This document shows, one piece after another, positions 1 to 5,157 of a DNA stretch of 6,703 nucleotides. The DNA is taken from NCBI GenBank assembly GCA_902478885.1, contig CABSMS010000098.1, forward strand, positions 1 through 6,703. The letters run 5' to 3'. The DNA is from an uncultured Collinsella sp. (GTDB lineage Bacteria; Actinomycetota; Coriobacteriia; Coriobacteriales; Coriobacteriaceae). Within the stretch, counting starts at the first letter, position 1; every line of letters starts with the position of its first letter. The translations under genes and the position numbers were made by a program. The notes beneath the pieces were generated by a model. It worked only from the letters and a program-made list of their open reading frames with translations. It was not told where the DNA came from and did not search any database.

Positions 1-47
1 CTACACAAGGCTATTCGTCGGCAGCGTCAGATGTGTATAAGAGACAG
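1..47 (+). other. Illumina Nextera adapter contamination (not genomic)
   Basis: Positions 1-6 (CTACAC) match the 3' end of the P5 primer, 7-14 (AAGGCTAT) fit an 8-base i5 index, 15-28 (TCGTCGGCAGCGTC) match the Nextera Read 1 primer part, and 29-47 (AGATGTGTATAAGAGACAG) are the 19-bp Tn5 mosaic end. The four parts occur in exact library order and run into the insert, so this is an untrimmed adapter at a contig end and not a transposon in the genome. Peptides translated from it (for example tails ending YTSDAADE or SYTHLTLPT on the reverse strand) are known kinds of database artefact. Any gene reaching into 1-47 should be cut at 48. Confidence 0.98.
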
Positions 48-49
48 GG

Positions 50-892
50 TATAGCGAGGGTGAGGCTCCGGACGAGGAGTGGGACGAGTCCATGCCGCGT
101 GACGTGTCGAGCGACGAGGACGAGACCGGCAACGACGTCGCCGCCGATTCGGACGCCGCCCTCGACCCCGTCGAGCCCCTGACCTTCGAACAAGCTTGGG
201 CCCAGGCCGAGGCAGACGAGGCCAAGGCCGACGCTACGGCCACGCTCGGCGAGCCAGCCGACATGTCCATCTCGCCGGCAAAGACCCCACAGCCGCGTCA
301 CACCATCGATCCCGACAGCACGGCATCCTTCAGCATTCTCGACGTGCCCTCGCAGGGCGCTCAGGCGCCCGCACCCACACGTCGCCCCAATCTGTCTCGC
401 GAGGAAGATGCAGGACGTCGCTCTCCGCTTGGCCCCATCCTTATCGCCTTCATGGCCGGCGTTATCGCATGCTCGGTAATTGGAAACGTCTGGAGCCATG
501 TCGAGCAGCAGCGAAAAGACGCCGCCAAGGTCGAGATGTCTGTTGAGCAATCGCTCGGCCGCACGCGCTCGGTACATGTGTCGGTCGAGGTCAAGGACGG
601 CGCGACGTGGGACACCGCGCGCGGCGACAACAAAATGCTCATCCACATCGTGGGGCGCACGCTCAAAGGGCAGACGATTGACGAGTATCAATACGTCAAT
701 TCCGCTGGTGACGGCATCGAACTTAAGCCCGGCGACTACGAGCTCACCGTCGATGAACCGCCCGTCGCCACCGACGGCACGCGCTTCCGTGCCTCAAAGC
801 GCATGGTTCCCGTGAGCTTTAACTCGCAGGCGCCCGATACGGTCGACACCACGCCACAGGGCGGGTTTGACCTTTACGTAGATACCCAGTAG
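50..892 (+). CDS. Single-pass membrane protein with acidic N-terminal part, 5' truncated
   Basis: I do not recognise this protein. The reading frame is open from the first genomic codon (50) and meets a stop only inside the adapter, so the true start lies outside the window. The ATG at 92 lies inside a continuous acidic run (residues such as GEAPDEEWDES precede it) and has no clear ribosome binding site, so it is probably internal. Numbering from that ATG, residues 1-110 are acidic, then Pro/Ala/Arg-rich, and look disordered. One transmembrane helix lies at about 113-134 (ILIAFMAGVIACSVIG), with arginines before it that favour a cytoplasmic N-terminus. Residues 155-266 outside look beta-rich, with an ELKPGDYELTV segment like those in prealbumin-type beta-sandwich domains of cell-surface proteins; that resemblance is by eye. 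The lost 5' end could carry a further domain. A surface or sensing role is only a guess. Confidence 0.75.
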   Translation, partial: YSEGEAPDEEWDESMPRDVSSDEDETGNDVAADSDAALDPVEPLTFEQAWAQAEADEAKADATATLGEPADMSISPAKTPQPRHTIDPDSTASFSILDVPSQGAQAPAPTRRPNLSREEDAGRRSPLGPILIAFMAGVIACSVIGNVWSHVEQQRKDAAKVEMSVEQSLGRTRSVHVSVEVKDGATWDTARGDNKMLIHIVGRTLKGQTIDEYQYVNSAGDGIELKPGDYELTVDEPPVATDGTRFRASKRMVPVSFNSQAPDTVDTTPQGGFDLYVDTQ

Positions 893-993
893 GCGCTCGC
901 CGCTCATTCCGCTATGGCTACTCAATAATCGCCTGCCGTCCCGTCCCGCCGCCAAGAGTGGGACAATGGCCCTCGACACTATTGTTTACTTTT

Positions 994-998
994 GGAGG
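994..998 (+). promoter_or_regulatory. Ribosome binding site for the aldose epimerase gene
   Basis: GGAGG lies 7 bases before the ATG at 1006. This decides the start: an in-frame GTG at 958 would add 16 residues encoded by the untranslated leader, including this site, and has no ribosome binding site of its own. Confidence 0.85.
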
Positions 999-1005
999 AA
1001 GTAGC

Positions 1006-1899
1006 ATGTCTACCGTCACTACCATCAAGCGCGGCGGCCTCACCGCGGCCATCGATTCCATGGGCGCCCAGCTCACGAGCCTTGCTCTCAACGGCAACGA
1101 GTATCTGTGGCAGGGCGACCCCGCCTTTTGGGGCAAGCATGCGCCCATCCTGTTCCCCATTGTGGGTTCGCTGCGCAACAAAACGGCAACGTCTGCGGCC
1201 GGCACCTGCGAGATGCCGCGCCACGGACTCGCGCGCATCGTCGAGCACAAGCTGGTCGAGGTTTCGGAGGACGGCTCCTCGGTAACGTACGAGATCACCG
1301 ACACGTCCGAGTCGCTCAAGGCCTTTCCGTTCCACTTTAAGCTCAACATGACCTATGCCCTGACCGGCGACGCCATCCTCACGCAGACCTTTGCCGTCAC
1401 CAATACCGGCGACGTGGACCTGCCGTTCTCGGTGGGCGGCCACCCTGCGTTTAACGTACCGGCTCCCGGTGCCGAGGACGAGGCATTCGAGGATTACGAG
1501 CTGGCGTTTACCGAGGCTTGGACTAACGAGGCTCCTATCATCACGCCCGACGGTCTTATGACGTTTGAGGGCAGCTATAAGGCTCCCGACAACTCGGACG
1601 TGCTGCCCATCACGCACCGCAGCTTCGATAACGATGCCATCATGTTCACCGATACTCCGGGCTCCACGCTCACGCTGCGCGGCCGCAAGTCGGGCCACGG
1701 CGTCAAGATCGACTTTGAGGGCTTTAAGTACATTGGCGTGTGGTCTGCCGCCAACGACGCTCCGTTTGTGGCGCTCGAGCCCTGGACCGGTCATACCACC
1801 ATGGACACCGAGGACGATGTCTTTGAGCACAAGGTCAACACCATTACGCTGGCACCGGGCGAGACGGACGTCCGCAGCTTTAGCGTCACCTTATTCTAG
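1006..1899 (+). CDS. Aldose 1-epimerase family protein (LacX-type mutarotase)
   Basis: This is a complete 297-residue protein of the galactose mutarotase-like fold, closest in style to the LacX branch of aldose 1-epimerases. Such enzymes interconvert the alpha and beta anomers of free or phosphorylated sugars in the cytoplasm. The family hallmarks are visible: ILFPIVGSLRN (about 48-58, with Arg57), PRHGLAR with His73, GGHPAF with His146 (the usual catalytic acid position) and ALEPWTG with Glu258 (the usual catalytic base position). No signal peptide or membrane segment is seen, and the length is normal for the family. The ATG at 1006 was chosen for its GGAGG site. The exact sugar cannot be read from the sequence, and the neighbours give no sugar pathway. 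It is separated from the upstream gene by 113 bases and from the downstream importer by terminator hairpins, so it is probably its own transcription unit. LacX-type proteins are often found singly like this. Confidence 0.93.
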   Translation: MSTVTTIKRGGLTAAIDSMGAQLTSLALNGNEYLWQGDPAFWGKHAPILFPIVGSLRNKTATSAAGTCEMPRHGLARIVEHKLVEVSEDGSSVTYEITDTSESLKAFPFHFKLNMTYALTGDAILTQTFAVTNTGDVDLPFSVGGHPAFNVPAPGAEDEAFEDYELAFTEAWTNEAPIITPDGLMTFEGSYKAPDNSDVLPITHRSFDNDAIMFTDTPGSTLTLRGRKSGHGVKIDFEGFKYIGVWSAANDAPFVALEPWTGHTTMDTEDDVFEHKVNTITLAPGETDVRSFSVTLF

Positions 1900-1903
1900 A
1901 GGT

Positions 1904-1927
1904 TCCGCCGTTCTGACGAACGGCGGA
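1904..1927 (+). terminator. Stem-loop just after the epimerase gene
   Basis: TCCGCCGTTC pairs perfectly with GAACGGCGGA around a TGAC loop, giving a 10-bp GC-rich stem starting 4 bases after the stop codon. No T-run follows, so it may protect the mRNA 3' end or terminate weakly; the hairpin at 1971-2012 is the better terminator. Confidence 0.6.
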
Positions 1928-1970
1928 CTAGTCGACGCTGCGCGCCGCCCAGGGCGACAATTTGTCATTC

Positions 1971-2012
1971 AAAAGGCAAGGCATGACCAGAAGGTCTATG
2001 CCTTGCCTTTTT
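1971..2012 (+). terminator. Intrinsic terminator, symmetrical (possibly two-way)
   Basis: A 14-bp perfect stem pairs AAAAGGCAAGGCAT (1971-1984) with ATGCCTTGCCTTTT (1998-2011). Inside it GACC/GGTC (1985-1988 and 1993-1996) pair around an AGAA loop. The 3' arm ends in TTTTT (2008-2012) and the 5' arm begins with AAAA, so it has terminator form on both strands. It separates the epimerase gene from the importer operon. Confidence 0.88.
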
Positions 2013-2018
2013 CATGCC

Positions 2019-2074
2019 TAGTCGTTGGGGACGTTCTTGTTTGACTAGTCGTTTAAGAACGTCCCCAACGACTA
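2019..2074. repeat. Perfect 20-bp inverted repeat, REP-like element
   Basis: Arm TAGTCGTTGGGGACGTTCTT (2019-2038) has its exact reverse complement at 2055-2074, with a 16-base spacer. The spacer itself contains the 8-bp palindrome GACTAGTC (2043-2050) and repeats the start of the arm (CTAGTCGTT at 2018-2026 and 2045-2053). It codes for nothing and has no T-run. The GGGGACGTTCTT core resembles repetitive extragenic palindromes linked to Y1 (IS200-like, RAYT) transposases in gut bacteria. That link is an inference from memory of such motifs; the inverted repeat itself is seen directly. Confidence 0.8.
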
Positions 2075-2081
2075 CCAATCG

Positions 2082-2125
2082 TTTTCAGTTCGTAAACTTG
2101 CATATATGCATTTATATATGCATTT
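2082..2125 (+). promoter_or_regulatory. AT-rich promoter/operator candidate before the importer operon
   Basis: This is a sharply AT-rich stretch in a GC-rich region. It holds ATATATGCATTT twice in tandem (2102-2113 and 2114-2125) and the 12-bp palindrome TGCATATATGCA (2099-2110). TATATA-like -10 candidates lie at about 2113-2118, but no convincing -35 box is placed at 16-18 bases. The doubled half-sites TGCAT/ATGCA look like operator sites for a dimeric regulator. ArgR boxes are of related form, but the spacing here (2 or 6 bases between half-sites) differs from the usual 4, so I do not name the regulator. Confidence 0.5.
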
Positions 2126-2149
2126 GCTGGAGGTAGCGCTGAGCGGTAT

Positions 2150-2181
2150 CCTGTTAAGTCGTCAGCATACGATTCAACAGG
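2150..2181 (+). promoter_or_regulatory. Leader hairpin touching the ribosome binding site of the binding protein gene
   Basis: CCTGTTAAGTCGT (2150-2162) can pair with ACGATTCAACAGG (2169-2181) around a CAGCAT loop. There is one A-C mismatch and one G-T wobble over 13 positions. The 3' arm ends on the first G of the GGAAGG ribosome binding site (2181-2186) for the ATG at 2193. It could mute or stabilise the start of the message. No known riboswitch class is recognised. Confidence 0.5.
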
Positions 2182-2192
2182 GAAGGCAGATT

Positions 2193-3119
2193 ATGCATTC
2201 TCCCCATCAACGCGACGCGCATCCACAGCCGGTATGCAGCCGTCGCATCTTTTTGGGTAGCGCTCTCGCTGCGAGCGCTACTGTCGTCGCCGGCGCACTT
2301 GCCGGTTGCCAGCGCCCCTCCACGCTGGAAGTAGTTCAGCCCACGACGGGCGGCGGTCGCGACGACCTGTCCGATTCCGTGATCGGCAAGGACAAGATTC
2401 GCATTGGCATGGAGGCGGCCTACGCCCCGTACAACTGGCAGGTCTCCGAAGCCAGCAAGTACACTATCCCCATCGACAACGTGCAGGGCGCCTATGCCGA
2501 TGGTTACGACGTGCAGATCGCCAAGATCGTCTGCAAGGCCCTCGGTGGCGAGCCCGTTGCCGTCAAGCAGAGCTTCTCGGGTCTTATCGATTCGCTCAAC
2601 AACGGCCAGATCGACCTCATCATTGCCGGCATGAGCGCCACGCCCGAGCGCGAGGAGTCCGTCGGCTTTTCCGACCCGTACTTCATTGGCTACTTTGGCC
2701 TGTTCGTAAAAGAGGGCTCGCCCTACCAAAATGCGACCAAGCTCAGCGACTTTAGCGGCGCAACGGTCCTCGGCCAAAAGGACACCATGCTCGATACCGT
2801 CATCGACGAGATCCCGGGCGTTGTCCACAAGAACCCGGTCGATTCGGTCCCCACGGTGTTTTCGAACCTGCTGCAGGGCACCTGCGACGCCGTGACCTAC
2901 AATACCGAGAACGAGAAGGGCTATATGGCCCAAAACCCGGGTATCGTGCCGATTCGATTTGCCGAGGGCGAGGGCTTTAAGCAGGAAGTCACGGCAAACG
3001 TCGGCTGCCGCAAGGGCTCGGACAAGCTGCTTAAGCTCATCGACAAGACACTCAAGGGCATTAGCCAAGAGGAGCGCGACCAAATGTGGGACGCGTGCCT
3101 CGACCGTCAGCCGGCATAG
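2193..3119 (+). CDS. Polar amino acid ABC transporter, substrate-binding lipoprotein
   Basis: This 308-residue protein is the extracellular binding component of a polar amino acid importer (SBP_bac_3 family). The start is the ATG at 2193, preceded by GGAAGG. An in-frame ATG at 2106 lies in the AT-rich control region and would spoil the export signal. The N-terminus has a twin-arginine motif SRRIFLG (Arg17-Arg18), a hydrophobic stretch and a lipobox LAGC with Cys39, so it is probably Tat-exported and lipid-anchored. The family body is clear: GMEAAYAPYNW (72-82), YADGYDVQIAKIV (101-113), IIAGMSATPEREESVGFSDPYF (143-164). Arg153 sits where the ligand carboxylate-binding Arg lies. Asn237 (DAVTYN) sits where HisJ and GlnH carry an Asp for the ligand amino group. 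About 13 extra residues lie between NW and YADGYDV, as in clostridial relatives. The permease gene follows after 9 bases. The substrate is an amino acid of unknown identity. Confidence 0.94.
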   Translation: MHSPHQRDAHPQPVCSRRIFLGSALAASATVVAGALAGCQRPSTLEVVQPTTGGGRDDLSDSVIGKDKIRIGMEAAYAPYNWQVSEASKYTIPIDNVQGAYADGYDVQIAKIVCKALGGEPVAVKQSFSGLIDSLNNGQIDLIIAGMSATPEREESVGFSDPYFIGYFGLFVKEGSPYQNATKLSDFSGATVLGQKDTMLDTVIDEIPGVVHKNPVDSVPTVFSNLLQGTCDAVTYNTENEKGYMAQNPGIVPIRFAEGEGFKQEVTANVGCRKGSDKLLKLIDKTLKGISQEERDQMWDACLDRQPA

Positions 3120-3128
3120 GGAGGCAGC

Positions 3129-4277
3129 ATGAAAACCATCAATCGCCTGGCCTCCTTTATCAAGGCCGACCACCGTTATGTATACCTGGGCACGAGCGTC
3201 ATCGCGGCGCTCGGCCTGGCGTTTAGCCAGCGCAACCCCACGCCGATGAGTTTCTTGGCGCCCACCGGTATCTTCCAGGATTGCCTTTGGGCGATTCTTT
3301 GGGCCTGGCTCGTCGTGTCGGCGGCGGCGTTGGTCACCAAGCTTATGCACTGGAGCGACTATCGCGAAAAGTCGCCGTTCGCATCCGAGCGCTTCCGTCG
3401 TGGCGCGCGCCTGGGCAGCTACGTCGTGGTCGCCATCGCGGCAGTTTTCTTTATCGACCGCTGCGTCATGTCGTTTATCGACCTGGTGCAGGTGAGCATT
3501 GTCTCGGATTCCAACCCCAGCGACTTTTTGTCGAGCCTGGTCTACATGACCTACAAGAGCGGGGACTTCTTCATTCGCGGTATCGAGATCACCATCGCGC
3601 TTGCCACCTTCGGCACCGTCATCGCATTCTTCCTGGCGCTGCTCTTCGTGTTCCTGCGCATTCAGACCTTCGATCGCGTGGACAACGACCTGGTGCGCTT
3701 CTTTAAGAGTATCGGCCGCGGCTTTGCGACCGTCTACTCCACCATCGTGCGCGGCACGCCCATGATGGTCCAGGGTCTGCTCATCTATTACGCGGGCTTC
3801 ACCGTTTTGCGCGGCATGGGCTTCGAGACCGCTCAGGCCAACCAGATTTGGAGCACCTTCACCGCCGGCCTCGTCACCATCTCGCTCAACTCCACCGCCT
3901 ACATGATGGAGGTCCTGCGCGGCGGCATCGAGTCCATCGATCCCGGCCAGGCCGAGGCAGCACGCTCGCTGGGCCTGTCGCAGTGGCAAGCTATGCGCAA
4001 AGTCGTGTTCCCCCAGGGCATTAAAAACGCGATTCCGGCGCTCACCAACGAGCTCATCATCAACATCAAGGACTCGTCGGTGCTCTCGGTTATCGGCGTG
4101 TTCGACCTCATGTACGCCACCACCACCGTCGCCGGCGTGTACTATCGCCAGATGGAAGTCTACTGCGTGGCGCTCGTGGTCTACCTGATCCTGACGCTCG
4201 TGGCGAGCCGCCTGCTCGAGGCCTTTGGCAAAAAGCTCGGCGCCGAGGCTCCGGTCACGCTGCCCAGCTCCAACTAG
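3129..4277 (+). CDS. Polar amino acid ABC transporter permease with long N-terminal extension
   Basis: This 382-residue inner membrane permease forms the channel of the importer. The start ATG at 3129 follows GGGAGG (3119-3124), which overlaps the stop of the binding protein gene, so the two are probably translationally linked. The core permease covers about 150-365 with the usual helices (about 152-177, 203-228, 243-263, 301-330, 344-363). It carries the EAA loop that docks on the ATPase (about 261-295, EVLRGGIESIDPGQAEAARSLG and onward, with Glu276-Ala-Ala and Gly282). Most single permeases of this family are about 215-250 residues. Here the first 150 residues add about three further helices (about 17-33, 50-70, 97-114). 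AapQ/BztB-type permeases also have long N-terminal parts. With only one permease gene present, a homodimer is likely. Confidence 0.93.
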   Translation: MKTINRLASFIKADHRYVYLGTSVIAALGLAFSQRNPTPMSFLAPTGIFQDCLWAILWAWLVVSAAALVTKLMHWSDYREKSPFASERFRRGARLGSYVVVAIAAVFFIDRCVMSFIDLVQVSIVSDSNPSDFLSSLVYMTYKSGDFFIRGIEITIALATFGTVIAFFLALLFVFLRIQTFDRVDNDLVRFFKSIGRGFATVYSTIVRGTPMMVQGLLIYYAGFTVLRGMGFETAQANQIWSTFTAGLVTISLNSTAYMMEVLRGGIESIDPGQAEAARSLGLSQWQAMRKVVFPQGIKNAIPALTNELIINIKDSSVLSVIGVFDLMYATTTVAGVYYRQMEVYCVALVVYLILTLVASRLLEAFGKKLGAEAPVTLPSSN

Positions 4278-4286
4278 GCTCAAGAC

Positions 4287-4292
4287 GAGGAG
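4287..4292 (+). promoter_or_regulatory. Ribosome binding site for the ATPase gene
   Basis: GAGGAG lies 7 bases before the ATG at 4300. It supports this start over an in-frame upstream ATG at 4225, which lies inside the permease gene and would give an Arg-rich 25-residue tail not seen in the family. Confidence 0.85.
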
Positions 4293-4299
4293 AATCATC

Positions 4300-5085
4300 A
4301 TGGCAGATACCGCCACTACCGGCACCGCGGCCGCCGCACAGACCAATGAGCCGCTCATCCGCGTCGAGGGCCTGCGCAAGAGCTTCGGCTCGCTCGAGGT
4401 ACTCAAGGGCATCGACCTGTCCGTTAACCCCGGCGAGGTCGTCACCATTATCGGCGCCTCGGGCTCGGGCAAGTCGACCTTCCTGCGCTGCCTCAACCTG
4501 CTCGAGACCCCGGACGCGGGCCACATCTGGTTCCACGGCCAGGACCTTACGGCCGAGCGCTGCAATATCAATAAGCTGCGCGAGGACATCGGCATGGTGT
4601 TCCAGGGCTTCAACCTGTTCAACAATATGGACGTGCTCGACAACTGCACGCTCGCGCCCGTCACGCTCAAAAAGATGAGCAAGGCCGAGGCTGAAAAAAT
4701 TGCGATGGAGCATCTGACGAGTGTGGGACTCGAAAAATTCGCGCACGCCGCCGTGGGTCGCCTGTCCGGTGGTCAAAAGCAGCGCGTGGCCATCGCTCGT
4801 GCTCTATGCATGAACCCGCAGATCATGCTGTTCGACGAGCCGACCTCCGCACTCGACCCCGAGATCGTGGGCGAGGTGCTCGAGGTCATGCGCAAGCTCG
4901 CTGCCGACGGCATGACCATGGTCGTCGTCACGCACGAGATGGCCTTTGCCCGCACGGTGTCCGACCGCGTGGTCTTCATGGACAAGGGCGTGGTGCTCGA
5001 GGATGCCGCGCCGGTCGAGCTCTTCGGCAACCCTAAGCACCAGCGCACCCGCGAGTTCCTCTCGCGTTATCTCGAGGACAAATAA
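4300..5085 (+). CDS. Polar amino acid ABC transporter ATP-binding protein
   Basis: This 261-residue cytoplasmic ATPase powers the importer (GlnQ/HisP/ArtP-like). All working motifs are intact: Walker A GASGSGKST (52-60), Q-loop Gln102 (MVFQGFNLF), signature LSGGQ (155-159) followed by KQRVAIARAL, Walker B IMLFDE (175-180), D-loop SALD (183-186) and switch His212 (VVTHEM). Length and ending (REFLSRYL) match the family. Residues 1-16 are an Ala/Thr-rich tail before the domain. The gene starts 22 bases after the permease stop, so the two are co-transcribed. The substrate cannot be told from this subunit. It belongs with the two genes just upstream, giving a complete importer of binding protein, permease and ATPase. 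Confidence 0.96.
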   Translation: MADTATTGTAAAAQTNEPLIRVEGLRKSFGSLEVLKGIDLSVNPGEVVTIIGASGSGKSTFLRCLNLLETPDAGHIWFHGQDLTAERCNINKLREDIGMVFQGFNLFNNMDVLDNCTLAPVTLKKMSKAEAEKIAMEHLTSVGLEKFAHAAVGRLSGGQKQRVAIARALCMNPQIMLFDEPTSALDPEIVGEVLEVMRKLAADGMTMVVVTHEMAFARTVSDRVVFMDKGVVLEDAAPVELFGNPKHQRTREFLSRYLEDK

Positions 5086-5108
5086 CCGACCGCAAACGCG
5101 TACGTGGC

Positions 5109-5133
5109 AGGGCCGCTCCGGTGGGGCGGCCCT
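5109..5133 (+). terminator. GC-rich hairpin between the ATPase and M20 genes
   Basis: AGGGCCGC (5109-5116) pairs with GCGGCCCT (5126-5133), and TCC/GGG inside can extend the stem to 11 bp with one wobble, leaving a GGT loop. No T-run follows. It lies 23 bases after the ATPase stop and 24 before the M20 start. It may be a leaky terminator or an mRNA-processing/stability stem that lowers expression of the M20 gene relative to the importer. Confidence 0.55.
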
Positions 5134-5157
5134 CGTCATCACAATCGAAAGGATGTC

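Noticed and set aside
29..47. Tn5 mosaic end as evidence for a genomic transposon
   Set aside because: It is joined to the Read 1 primer, an index and the P5 tail in library order, so it comes from tagmentation and not from the genome.
893..1005. Promoter and small gene in the gap before the epimerase
   Set aside because: TATTGT at 980-985 could be a -10 but no -35 fits well, and no open frame with a ribosome binding site is present. ACAAT/ATTGT and GTCCC/GGGAC dyads here are too short to claim.
979..1830. Minus-strand open frame of 283 codons opposite the epimerase gene
   Set aside because: It is a shadow of the epimerase gene; composition is Arg/Gly/His-rich and no motif is seen.
2099..2122. 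ArgR operator
   Set aside because: Half-sites TGCAT/ATGCA are suggestive, but their spacings of 2 and 6 bases differ from the usual 4, so I keep it only as an unnamed operator candidate.
2106..2192. Upstream extension of the binding protein from ATG 2106
   Set aside because: The stretch overlaps the AT-rich control region and leader hairpin, and would put 29 residues before a proper Tat-lipoprotein signal. GGAGG at 2129-2133 has no ATG, GTG or TTG at a useful distance.
2154..4682. Very long open frame on the minus strand (842 codons) opposite the importer genes
   Set aside because: It lies antisense to three genes with clear family motifs, its translation is rich in His/Arg/Asp/Gly without recognisable domains, and such frames are common opposite GC-rich genes. 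No ribosome binding site or promoter supports it.
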